Assembly: GCA_025738555.1 (NCBI GenBank)
Contig: JAOVFP010000006.1
Span: 3,596,001-3,660,000, forward strand
Direction: 5' to 3'
DNA from: Cyathus striatus
Lineage: Eukaryota; Basidiomycota; Agaricomycetes; Agaricales; Nidulariaceae
DNA: 64,000 nucleotides
Shown here: piece after piece, positions 13,347 through 24,170 of the stretch
Position numbering within the stretch: the first letter of the stretch is position 1
Layout of the letters: each line of letters opens with the position of its first letter
The notes under the pieces: generated by a model
Databases searched by the model: none
Seen by the model: only the letters and a program-made list of their open reading frames with translations
What the model was told of the DNA's origin: nothing
Translations under genes and position numbers: made by a program

Positions 13347-13640
13347 TTTACACTTGCCCCCCCATTCTGTCCAGACTCTGTGGATTCCACAGACTATCTG
13401 GACAGACTTCAAGGATTTTCTGGATAGTCCATGGAATCCAGCCGGACTTCAGCTGGACTCATTTTGGCTGCAAGTTCAGCCAATTTTTTCAATTCCAGTC
13501 CAGTTCCAGTCTGCATGGAGTCCACCTGGAGTCCACCAGGAATCCTTTCATTAGCTGGAGTCTGGCAAGTTTAGCAGGAATTCCATTGGACTAAATCCTT
13601 TTGGAACTCACCCAGACTCCAGTTGGAACTAGGCAGACAT
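13347..13640. repeat. Transposon end with subterminal repeats (left-facing type)
   Basis: Begins TTTA|CACTTGCCCCCCC and continues with many copies of CAGACT, GGACTCC and TGGAGTCC words. Read in reverse complement, 26874 starts CGCTCCCCC and shares CTGTCCAGACTC, so the two look like opposite ends of one element type. Subterminal short repeats next to a terminal inverted repeat are usual for large DNA transposons. The end point inside is approximate. Confidence 0.5.
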
Positions 13641-13719
13641 GGACTCTCTATTAGCCACCATTAGTATTAGTATTACTAGTTACTTGTTATTAGTATTAGT
13701 TACCTTATATTAATTTATA

Positions 13720-13835
13720 GTAAAAATATGCAACAAGCTGGAATCGAACTCTCTTTGAACACATAAGTCATGTGAGTAACTTGAATGTACGCTATACCAA
13801 TACACCAAATGGTCTTACATTTTCTAGAGACAGTA
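13720..13835 (-). repeat. tRNA-like remnant (degenerate SINE or tRNA pseudogene)
   Basis: Minus strand: A-box-like TGGTGTATTGGTATAGC (about 13811-13795) and a perfect B box AGTTCGATTCC (about 13751-13741). The T stem does not pair and no acceptor stem closes, so a functional tRNA is unlikely. Confidence 0.4.
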
Positions 13836-13879
13836 TGGTACATAATCACCATATATGTCACTTTCCTTAAATGGTATGT

Positions 13880-14240
13880 CATTTTTCCCATCATGTTTTT
13901 CTTTTTCTCCCATGTCATGCCTCACTCTCCCATGTCAGTGCATTGCTCATGTTGTCGTCTCAAGCCTGCTCCCACATTGTTGCCCCAAGCCCCTTTCCCA
14001 TGTTGTTGCCCCATAACCTACTCCAACATCTTCGCCTCAAGCCCTGCTCCCATGTTGTCACCCCACCAATCATTTTCAGCAGGTGACAAATCAATCTTCT
14101 TCAAGATGAAGACTGACAATGTGTGGCCATGGCACAGGCGCCATGGTGGGAAGGGTGTGTGTGTGAGTGCATACACAGCTAAAGGTGAGTATATACTCTT
14201 CTCTTCCCTCTTCCATCTCACTCCCTCCCTCCTTCTTGTC
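13880..14240. repeat. Pyrimidine-rich low-complexity tract
   Basis: Recurring CCCATGTTGTTGCCCC-like units, then mixed C/T sequence up to the CpG-rich insert at 14246. The long frames here follow from base bias and show no domain. Confidence 0.5.
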
Positions 14241-14245
14241 TAGGC

Positions 14246-15430
14246 TGTTGAGTCACGCGACGAAAGTAGTTAGTTTATTTAATACTTAGAATAGCAATTC
14301 CAAATACAATCATAAACTTAATATCCCGAGGTGTAGATTCAGTAAGTTCGAGGGGCGCAATAATATTCAAGTCCAAATTTAGATCAGATTAAAAATAGAA
14401 CAAGTTAAACTCGGGCTATTCTCGTTCACGCGTCAAAGTGTTTCAAAGTCAAAATGTTCAGATTCAATTCAGCAAACTCGGTACGTAGTTCTTGGTATCT
14501 AAACGTCTCGTAACTAATTCTGATTCTCGTCTGATTCGTCTTTACACACCCTATCTGCAGGAGGGAAGAATGCCTGGCAGTTCCTGCCTTATTTCTTCCC
14601 TCTTCGTCTACTATATACATTTTCTACCTACTCTACTTACAAATTGCGTAGTAATAAAATATGATTTATCTTCCGGTCATTTCTCCGGTCCGTGTATAAG
14701 GTAACGCGTTGTCAGCGCCCAGACGGCGGTCAACCAATCATGTGCATAACCCAGCGCGCTCCCATTCTGCAACGCGCGCTCGTTTCGAGCGTCTCATCGG
14801 TTACCTTCCTAATCGGGTAATCAGCCGATGCGGCAGTGCCAGCTGCTCGTATCAATTTCATTTATGTCGGCCTCTCGGGTCGGTTTTCCGCTTCCGCGTG
14901 AACTCCTGACCGTTGAGGTACTCGTTCTCGTTCCGTCCTTTCTTCCTTTCCCCACTTCTCGCGCTCTCACTCTCTGTCTCACTGTCCCGTTGTTTCGTTG
15001 TCTCGTTGTCGTCACTCAAGCTCACTGATCTCGTGTCTTAGTGGTTCAGGGTCTGGGTCTTGGGGATTTAGGTAGGTCCGTGTATTGTCCGTATCCCTTC
15101 TGTGTATCTCGTGCTGACTTTTATCACATGTTAGATGCTAGTTCTGGGTTCTGGTACTTGTTGTACAGAATGCAACGCCGTTTTAAAAAGGTAAAGTTTT
15201 AAATGTATTTTATTGGTTTAATGGTTTAAAACCAGTACTAACGCGGAGTTGATATGTTTTGTTTTATAGGTTATTGTATCCCTTGTTTAGTTTTATGGGA
15301 GGCGGCATGGGAACTCAGCCCCTCCCCGCTGTTTCCTCTACTCAACGTGTTCGGTACTGGCATCTCGAAATCGAGATGTAAAGAAGTTTTTTAAATTTGG
15401 GTATGTTGTATTCTTTTACATGCGTATCAA
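14246..15430. other. CpG-rich insert, possible LTR-type remnant
   Basis: Starts TGTTGAGTCACGCGACG and stays rich in CpG to about 15060, unlike its surroundings. An AATAAAA signal at about 14655 would fit the R region of a long terminal repeat. I could not define the right border, a primer-binding site or a target duplication, and no gag or pol motif is present. A solo LTR or unrelated unique DNA are both possible. No gene is supported. Confidence 0.25.
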
Positions 15431-15435
15431 GGCTC

Positions 15436-16480
15436 ACCCTCCTCTGCTGCCACCTCATCTTGCAAATGATGAGGACAAGTGCATGTCTCCCCCCTCCTCC
15501 TATGCCTCCTCATCTGGCAAGTGATGAGGACAAGCGTGTGTCTCCCTGCTCCTCCCATACCTCCTCATCTTGCAAGTGATGAGGATGAGGATGCATCTCT
15601 CCCCTCCTCTCATGCCTCCTCATCTGGAAAGTGATGAGATGAGCATGTGTCCCCCCTCCTCCTCATCTGGCAAGTGATGAGATGAGCATGTGTCCCCCCC
15701 CTCCTCATCTGGCAAGTGATGAGGATGAGTGTGCATCTCCCCTCCTCCCACGCCTCCTCGTCTTGCAAGTGAGGAGACAAGTGTGCATCCCCCCTCCTCC
15801 TCATCTGGAAAATGATGAGGAGGAGGATGCCGTCTCCCCCTCCTCCCCTGCCTCATCTCACAAATGACAAGAGTGATGGCAGCACCATGTCTCCCCCTCC
15901 CCCCCTGCCTCCTCATCCCACAAATGATGAGGATGAGTGTGCCATCGTCCCCTCCTCCCCTGCCTTGTCTCGCTCTCCCCTCACACATCCTCCATCCCTC
16001 ATCCCCTTGTTGTCCTCTCCCCCACCTCATCTAGCAAGTGATGAGCGTGTGTGCGTCCCTCCTCCTTGTCACCTGCCAGGATGAGTGTGCACATGCCCCC
16101 CTCCCTCTCTACCTTGAATGTCCTCTGTCCCCCATTGTCCTTTCCCCCCATTGTCCTTTCCCCCTGTCACCCTCTCCCCCCATTGTCCTCTCCCCCACCT
16201 CCTCTCCCCCACCTTGTCTAGCAAGTGATGAGCATGCATGCATCCCCCCTCCTTGTTGCTTGCCAGGACAAGTGTGCACACACACCCCTTCTCTCTACCT
16301 CGAACATCCTCCATCTCCCATTGTCCTCTCCCCCCTTTGTTCTCTCCCCCACCTTGTCTAGCAAGTGATGAGTGTGCATGCATCCCATGCATGTCCCCCT
16401 CTCCACCTCACACATCCTCTGTCCCCTCATCCCCTCATCATCCTCTGTCCCACCTCGTCTGGCAAGTGACAAGCATGTGT
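15436..16480. repeat. C/T-rich minisatellite, left part
   Basis: Tandem units around GCAAGTGATGAGGATGAG joined to CCCCTCCTCC runs, period roughly 45-60 bases in the first half and longer after 16020. The array continues beyond the hAT element at 21031, so the transposon landed inside it. Open frames on both strands are by-products of the repeat. Confidence 0.8.
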
Positions 16481-16488
16481 ATGTGCAT

Positions 16489-19400
16489 TAGTGATGTGAA
16501 AGGGCTGGATATGGCGAAGCTCGGCTCAGCTAGTAGCAGCTAAACCGGTAACTTAGCTAAGACCAGCTCGGCTAATCGGCTAAGCCGCAGCTAGCGTTAC
16601 TTCTTATGGTTAAGTATACTAGCACACCTGCATCGTCCATTATTGTGGTGTAAGTTAGGTATGCTTGAAGTTTAGTATTAGTTATTCTTAAGAACTTCAA
16701 TTCGGACTCGAAATAAAACATTAAAAGATAGTATAATATGAGAACATACAATGTTTTAATAAATACAACATGTTTAGATAACATTAATTGTCATTGGAAT
16801 CACGAGAGGAGTCATTTGCAGTCGCTATGGGTTGTAATGCATTATAAAATGCCTCAATGTCTTCCGGACAAATGACCGCATCCTGAGCATGATCCTCCAT
16901 TGCTAGGAGCTCTGATCTTGTATCCGTTCCAGTGGTAAAACATAACTCAGACCCTTTCTTCGAAAACTTCAGCAATTGCAGTGCTTCCATAAGCTCTGGA
17001 TTGATGCGGTTGCGTCGCGCTGTCTTGGTTTCCTTTGCTGATGAAAAAACTCGTTCACATGGTACGGCAGATCCCTGAATGGGTAGCACATCCAATGCAA
17101 GAAGAAATACTGTGGGGAATCGCAACTGGTTTTCCTTCAATAATATTAGCTTCGCATATTTGAGTCCTGAAAAGAGACACTTACTTGCCAGAAAGTAACC
17201 ATGTCAATACTTGGTTGTATATCTAAAAAATATGCATCTACTTCTGCTTGTAATGAACGGTCAATTGATGCATCTTGTGAACCCATATCATCACCAAGAA
17301 GCAGTTCTGCCCATCTATTATTACCAAATTCATCTTCAACTGGTGAATTTTGAGCGACAACTGGTATAGGTGCCTGAGTCTTGCGAGTATAAAATGGCTC
17401 TAGCTATTCAAATATAGTTACCATGAGTATATAACAAATATTGTATTATATTAGAAGACTTACATGCTTTATGAAGAGTTTGCGAGCATTATCAACCTCA
17501 TTCGGTGCATTAATCTCAAACCATCGCAACTTCTTTGATGGGTTGAGTACTGAAATGGATGAAGATTAATATAGAACAATAAGTGATCTCGCTTAGCTTA
17601 CATATTGCTAGTGTATATGCTGGAACTTCGTATGTGTAGCACTGATATTCCTCTAATTTGGTGATCCCCTTTTCAATAACTGAAAAATATTCTGGAATAT
17701 CCCGTTGATATCTCCTCCAAAGTGATATCATGTATCGAAATGTTGGAAGTGCATATGACAGAGTAGGAGTCTTCTCTGCTGATAGCAGCTGTTGAAAGCC
17801 ATGTGGAACCTAACATTGATGTAAGATTAAATTATCTGGTAGCTATGTGATACACACCTGAAGGATTTTTAAATAGTCTTCCAATGTTGACCATGCAGTG
17901 GGAGATAACTTGTAGTCACGTAAAGCGGAGACTTGTGCAATGTAACTGTCAATCCCCTAAAGTCAATTAGTAAATAGTTTAATAACATAAATATAACAGG
18001 ACATATTCACTCAGCGAAGAAATAATGCTCATTCAATCATCAAATATGTTGATGACCAGCGTGTCTCAACATCACGTAGGAGTTCTAACTGTTTAATGCT
18101 ATGTTTCTTCAATTCTTTGGAAAATCCTTGTCGACGTTGTGGAGAAGACCGAATCTTTAAAATAAAATAAATCTAAGCAACAATATTATCAAGAATTAGA
18201 AACATACAAGTCGAATAATTGTTCGCAAAAGTGCGACAGGATCACTATGTTTTGCCTTGGTTGGGTTAAAATCATTGGCAGTTTCTTTTGCTAACTCTAA
18301 ATTGGTAATTGCTTTGAGAACGGCCTGGCATGCAAGGTTCACTATGTGAGGAAAACAACTTCAAGATTTGATTATGAACAGTAGTATAGGAGATAAAAAC
18401 ACAGAAAATATTACCGGATACGCCGTTCAACATTACAGAATGATATACCACGGGCGTCAAGATGATGTTTAAGATCCTTAACAAGTGCATCATTATTTGT
18501 CGCATTATCCATTGTCACCCACCCAACCTAAAATTATGTTAATATCTCATCGCAAAATAAGACTTAAATGTCATACATTCCGAATGTGAAAGCGCTCAAG
18601 TGTCTGCATAAATGCAATTGCTAAGTGTTCACCAGTATGTCGTCCAGGAACTCTTGAAAATCCTACAAGATCAGCTCGAAGTTTTAACAAATACTGCGGC
18701 CCTGTAGGCATTGTCTTCAGTTGTGTGGCGATGTAGTGCATTGTCACTGCCATATATGGTATGCCATTGGGATCAGTCCACATGTCTGTCGTAAAAGATG
18801 CCTTTCCAATAGTAGACTATATGTTATTAGTGATTTGCACTAAAATATAGAAAACATAATTACATACCCGGACTTCTCTACGGATACTATCAATGTGGTC
18901 ATCCAGCATCTTCATTATATGACTCCGTAGCGCTGCTCGGTGTGGAATATCACTATCATGAAGATCTTTCCGTAGCATTAGAAAAATGCTGCGAAGATAT
19001 GGACTTTCAATCGCATTCAGAGACTAATATTTATGTAAATATTAGCTAGGTAAAACGAATGAAATAAAATACCTGGTCATCTGCAACAATCCAATCAGTA
19101 ATCGCATCAATAAATGCCTCATGTGTGAAAGGCGTGTATTTCAAGCCAATTGATTGACCATGCACAGTACGAGCTTGGTCTGTTCGAAAATCATCTATCA
19201 CCCTCCGCAACCGTGGATCCTTTGACAATATCTCAATGCTGAACTCATCACATGCTGTGACCCACTCGTCAAGATGCTGGGTATATAAATGATAACGAAG
19301 GACTCCTGTTGATGTCGTGTCTTCATAAGTAGCTATCCCAAAGTCCGGATAAGTGGCTCTTTGCTTTCTATATGAAATAAATTCGTAATCAAACACAAAG

Positions 19401-21023
19401 AGAAAAAATATACTCACTGGCAAAGCTTACATATTCGCTGCTTCGATGAGTCCTCCTCAAAAAACAGCCAAACATCCTTAGCAGTTTTCCCATTTTGAAA
19501 ACGTTGCTGTTTTTTCGTGCTGACATTCGGTCTATGGCCGCCGCGTTGTCGACATCCTGTAAGAGGTGTCTTACTCCCCTTCAAAGTACCAGGTGTGCGA
19601 AGCCTTGCTAAATCCTGTCGAATTGGTGTTTCAACAGCATGGTCAAATACTGTGTCCACGGTACTTCGAGGTGGAGCATGGATGCGGAATGGTGCATGGA
19701 ATGTGGGTTGTAGTGGTGTTGCAGTGATGAATGGGTCGGATAAATCATCTGCCAGTGGTACAGACGATACCTGCGGACTAAAATCACGCAAGGTATGTGG
19801 AGGTGGCTGGTGACTGCGATTCTTTGATGGGGAGTGTAGACCTGTAGTATGTTCTCGTGTCGAAAAGGTGTCGCAACGGTAATCTAAAAGCAACTTAGTG
19901 ATGAATAATATAGAAAATAAAGCTTTACCAGTTCGGGTGTGTCTGTAGTTGGCTCAGCATCCACTACTTTAACTGTTTTTGATTTCTTTCTGCCTGGACG
20001 TGTTTCTATTGGAGTTACAAAGTTAGGCGTGAGCGGGCAAATATAATATGCAAGAAAAACACATACTCGTCGCATTCCCAACTGGAAATACAGTCTCGAG
20101 AGCACCATTGGCATAGTTCTTCTGACGAGTGTTTTTTCTTTGCATAGTAATAGGGCAGTAGTGAAGTTGAGATCGCAATTTTGGTGGAAATAAGGCCTTT
20201 TAAATATGAGGATGCAACGAAAATTAAAGAAGGTCATAGAAAACTTACTTGAGACATAGAACTTCATATATCGCAATCTTGAAGACCATAGACTGGTCCT
20301 GTGTTTCAGCCCCCTACACTTGCGCTACAAATCACATTTACCACCCTGTCATCATCATATCCGGTACAGGCTTGAAACGAACGCAAGAGAACCTAGGAAA
20401 CTATCATTGTGTAAGAAAGCTATAGAATAAGGCAGAATGAGTACGTACCACAACGGAAATTAAGTATCCTTTCCTCATGCCGATGCTGAAACACTTTTCT
20501 TGAGACACCTTATAAACCCTGCTACTAGCAAAGTAATCGTCATTGAAGCTTGAGAATAATAACACTCCCCAAACAACAGAGACATATTTAGTGCTTTAAA
20601 TTTACATCTAAAGCCTTGAGAATAATGTGAAGTTGTTAGCAAACAAAATGGAGATTGAAACATGAAATACACGGGTGCGATGAATCATTACTGGCCAGTG
20701 CTCTAAGATTATTAACTGTAATGACCGTAATTATGAGATAAATACATATATTAAGAGTTTCAGATACAATAAGCAATCGAAATTACATGAAGCAAGAGCA
20801 AGCGTGAAGGGAGCATGGAGGAATCCTGAGGAGCAGGGTGATTAACTCGGAGCGACATCAATGAGACCTGAACGGTTATCCTAATTAGGAAGGGTATCGG
20901 CTAATACCCTTAGCTGTACCATTAGCTGCTTTAGCTGTTAGCCGAAAAACCGGCTATGGCTATTAGCTGAATCGGCTCAGCTCAAGCGGCTATGGCTCCT
21001 CAAGCCGAGCCGCAACAACACTA
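16489..21023 (-). mobile_element. hAT-family DNA transposon, 4535 bp
   Basis: A perfect 8-bp target duplication ATGTGCAT borders the element (16481-16488 and 21024-21031), the hallmark length for hAT. The short imperfect terminal inverted repeats are TAGTGATGTG and, from the other end, TAGTGTTGTT. Both subterminal zones are crowded with short CGGCT/AGCCG motifs, probable transposase-binding repeats. The transposase gene lies on the minus strand. The insertion splits a C/T-rich minisatellite. Confidence 0.9.
16784..19893 (-). pseudogene. hAT transposase with BED zinc finger (multi-exon, degenerate)
   Basis: Cut-and-paste transposase of the hAT superfamily, read from 19893 down to the stop at 16784. 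The N-terminal part is Pro/Ser/Thr-rich. A BED-type zinc finger follows, split by an intron: a CKLC pair near 19420, then the RYHLYTQH histidines near 19290. Then come the DDE core blocks: TTDMWTDPNG (about 18780), a VTMDNATNND block (18510) and a RCFPHIVNLACQ-type block (18360-18410, across an intron). RWSSTYLMIE follows at about 18050, and the hAT dimerisation region ends the gene (SAVPCERVFSSAKETKT, 17040-17090). Introns are short, about 45-60 bases. Two TGA codons (18029-18031 and 18011-18013) break the frame; the first sits where the family usually has Arg. The 5' end is unclear because an upstream Lys-rich exon near 19930 did not join in frame. Confidence 0.85.
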
Positions 21024-21030
21024 ATGTGCA

Positions 21031-21290
21031 TGTGTCCCCCTTCTCATCACTTTCCAGAATGAGCATGCACACATCCACCATCCCTCCATTGTCCTCTCCC
21101 CCACCTCATCTGGTACCTCCTCTCCACCTCCTCCCATGCCGTCCATCCCCCTGTCATCCTGTCCCCCACCTTGTCTGGCAAGTGATGTGTGTGTGTGCAC
21201 ACATGTCCCCCTCCTCTCCATCCCCCCCTCCCATGTCCTCCATCCCCCTGTCATCCTCTCCCCCCTTCCTTCTCTCCTTCACTCATTCTC
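21031..21290. repeat. C/T-rich minisatellite, right part
   Basis: Same pyrimidine-rich array as 15436-16480 (for example GGCAAGTGATG near 21178), continuing directly after the hAT target duplication. Confidence 0.75.
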
Positions 21291-21574
21291 TTCTCATGCC
21301 AATGGGCCAAGGGCAAAAGGCTGTGTTTTGCCTAAAATAGTTTACATAATCATGTACTGTAGCCAATCAAATGTAATATATATTTATCCATATTCAATGT
21401 AGCCTATGAAAGGCTGTATATTTTTAGTTTTTTGATCATGAGATATTGCTGTGCATCTTGTGGCTTCATAAGATCTTGGTTTGCATCAACCCCTTCACCT
21501 CTTCCCCCCACTCCTTCTTAACCACCACCACTATCTAGCTATCTCAAAGCATTTTAACAACACATCTACACACA
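21291..21574. promoter_or_regulatory. Probable upstream region of gene A2
   Basis: AT-rich sequence with a TATATTTTT run at about 21417-21426 and a C/A-rich leader just before the ATG at 21575 (ACACATCTACACACA), typical of a fungal 5' leader. No element is proven. Confidence 0.35.
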
Positions 21575-24072
21575 ATGGCTCATCGTTCTACTCACTCTGC
21601 TACAACTCAGGCTTCCAGTATCACTCCTACTGAGTCTGCTCCACTTTCAGCTACATGTGAAACTTGCAGCAAGTCTTGCAAGCATGGAACTTCTGCTGCT
21701 GATCTTACAGCTCAACCACCAACAAAGAAGCAGGCTAAGGCCAATGAATCTATCACAGATAATGAGGAGACTGAAAAAGTGCAGGAAAAACAGGGTAAAA
21801 AAACTGTAAAAGGCAAGAAAGGCAAAAAAACTCGGTATGGCTTAATAACTTTCTTTTACTGCCTTACTAATGCTTTTTTAGAAAAACTTCGGAAATGAAA
21901 AGAGCTGAGGACACTGCTGCAGATGAAGAGGGTGTACCTGACCTTACTGCATACATATTACATATATTTATACAATATTTATGTACTAATAATACTTAGT
22001 GCTGAAAGGGTGCTGGAGGAAAGCAGCCTTCCTGTTGCCCCTCCAAAGCAGGGTCCATCTTCTGATGTACCTTAACCAGCAGCTCCTGTCTTCACTGTTA
22101 CTCGTAAGCATTGTTCAGACATGGAAAAAGGTAAGAAAATATTCATTTACATGCATAAAATGTGTATCTAAATATTTATATTGTCTACAGTTGAAGAAGA
22201 ACAGGAATCTGATGGATATGAAACCAATAACAAAACTGAAAATAAAGGTTTGAGTTGATAGCTTACATATATATTTACTAACACAAGTTATATTTCAGAG
22301 AATACTGAAAGTTCAAGTGATGGACCAGGTGCAAGTTATGAAAATGAATCAGATCACAGTGATGGTAGGAGATATTAGTATCACATCTTTCAAGCCTGAC
22401 AAAAAGCACACAGAAGATCAGATCAGTAAGGGTAAAGGTAAGAAAAATTCAGTAATGTTATAACTGTATTACTGTATTTAAAATCTTGAAAGGGAGTGAT
22501 AAGTCCAATGACAATCATACAGAAGACAGGGCCAGTAAGAATAAAGGTATGGATTTTCAGTAATATTTGTATTTATACTAACTCATTGTTCTTTGCAGAG
22601 GTAGACATTGTCATGACTAGTCCACCAGTTAGTCCACCTCGTGCTACCAGTAAACCAGGTGTGGTAGACACAGTGAATATCACCAATATTAGCCCTAAAG
22701 GTTCTTCAAGGAGTGAAGGTAAACCTACTATTTGTATAAATATATATGTACTAACTCTAAGTAGGTGGTATTCTTAGAGGAAATGCATTTGGGAATCACC
22801 CAAATGCCACTGACTTTCACAGTGCTGTTGAAAGCACTGCTGTTGGTCCAGTTATAGGGCAGGTTTGGCTGTATGTATCCAATGCAGATCCTAGTACTGT
22901 CATGGTACCTGGAGTGGCTTCATTTACATTGAAGCATAACCTTACCATAACCATTGGGCCTGTCTTGAAAAAACTCAAAGACAAAGCCGAACATTTCTTT
23001 AGTATGTTTTCTTTCATATTTTATTCATATACTAATATCATTTCAGCTGCTGATCACTGTTTATATGTCTATGAAAGTAAGGCTTGGAATATTCTTGGAA
23101 ATTTGGAATCCACTGTTAAGGATGATGAAGTTGACTGGCTCAGGATTGATGGTGAGCATATTTTGCCAATACTAAGCATAGCTATATATTTTATTCTTTT
23201 ATTCTTGTACCGTTTACTTATATTGTGTTGTTTTATAGTCTGGATTTATGCCAAATGCACCACCCTCCCTTGATGTTGAGACATATTCTATTTGGTCTAA
23301 GTCAGCTGGAAGCTCTGCAGCCAGTTCTCATGCTGTTTCTCACTCTCATACTCCTTCTCTCATTCAAAGGGGTGAAATCTCGGAGCAATGCACTGAAGAG
23401 CTTATTGAGATTCTAAAGCTTCCTAGGGATATTCTTGAGAGCACAGCCCCTGGACTTCAAGTTGTATATCAGAGGTATCTTGCCTGTATAAAGGCAGTTT
23501 CTGATCACAACATCATGGATAAGAACAGAACTTGGCCAGTTGCAAAGGCAACAAAGAAGGAAATCATCACAGTTTTTGTATCATCTTCAGCCTGGTATGA
23601 GAACTACTCAAATTTCAATAAGATTGCAGATTTTCCAGCCATGCAGTCTTGGTTGGCTGAAGATCAAGATAGTCCTTCTGATCTGGATCTTTGGGGCTTT
23701 GAAAGCAATCATTATACATTTTTGGATCTGAAAAAGTGGCTTAAGGAGAGAAGAAGGAGAAAAGGAAGGGAAAGGGAAAGGGAAAGGGAAAGGGAAAGGG
23801 AAAGGGAAAGGGAAAGGGAAAGGGAAAGGGAAAGGGAAAGGGAAAGGGAAAGGGAAAGGGAAAGGGAAAGGGAAAGGGAAAGGGAAAGGGAAAGGGAAAG
23901 GGAAAGGGAAAGGGAAAGGGAAAGGGAAAGGGAAAGGGAAAGGGAAAGGGAAAGGGAAAGGGAAAGGGAAAGGGAAAGGGAAAGGGAAAGAGCAAGGAGG
24001 AGAAGGGAGGAAGAGATGAGAAAGCTCATGAGGAAAAGAGAAGTCTAGTTCAAAAAAGCGCAAGTAAGTATA
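21575..24072 (+). pseudogene. KDZ-element companion gene A2 (uncharacterised)
   Basis: Homologue of gene A1, function unknown. The first exon (21575 to about 21835) encodes a Ser/Thr-rich leader and a Lys-rich tail; an intron with GTATGG..TTTTTTAG follows. Several short exons (22000-22740) are Ser/acid-rich. Conserved parts are VWLYVSNADPST (22865), a module near 23040-23150 matching A1 at 9690-9780, and the C-terminal module at 23400-23740 ending YTFLDLKKW. After it the frame enters a (GGGAAA)n tract and reads as Arg-Glu dipeptides to the stop at 24046-24048. A neighbouring frame after the tract ends in SSSKKRK and TAA, more like the Lys-rich end of A1, so the tract region may hold a frameshift. 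The CxC5/CxC6 transposase follows about 100 bases downstream on the same strand. Exon borders in the middle are uncertain, and whether it is expressed is unknown. Confidence 0.55.
23768..23990 (+). repeat. (GGGAAA)n hexanucleotide microsatellite, about 37 units
   Basis: An almost perfect 223-bp run inside the 3' part of gene A2. One frame reads Arg-Glu, another Gly-Lys. The opposite strand reads Phe-Pro or Ser-Leu, which produces spurious open frames. The unit is six bases, so length changes keep frame. Confidence 0.97.
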
Positions 24073-24170
24073 TTGAATTTAAATTGTTATAGTTTACAAT
24101 GGAATTTTTCAGTTGGGCTGCAAATTTTGAGATATATCTGTGGTGCTTAACTTGTATATGGGCTATATTC

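Noticed and set aside
14246..15430. Complete LTR retrotransposon
   Set aside because: No gag, protease, reverse transcriptase or integrase motif and no second LTR; at most a remnant.
15610..16543. Glu/Arg/Gly-rich or Pro/Ser-rich frames on both strands
   Set aside because: Products of the C/T-rich tandem repeat.
23608..24063. Long minus-strand frames of Phe-Pro and Ser-Leu repeats
   Set aside because: They are the complement of the (GGGAAA)n tract and have no independent coding evidence.
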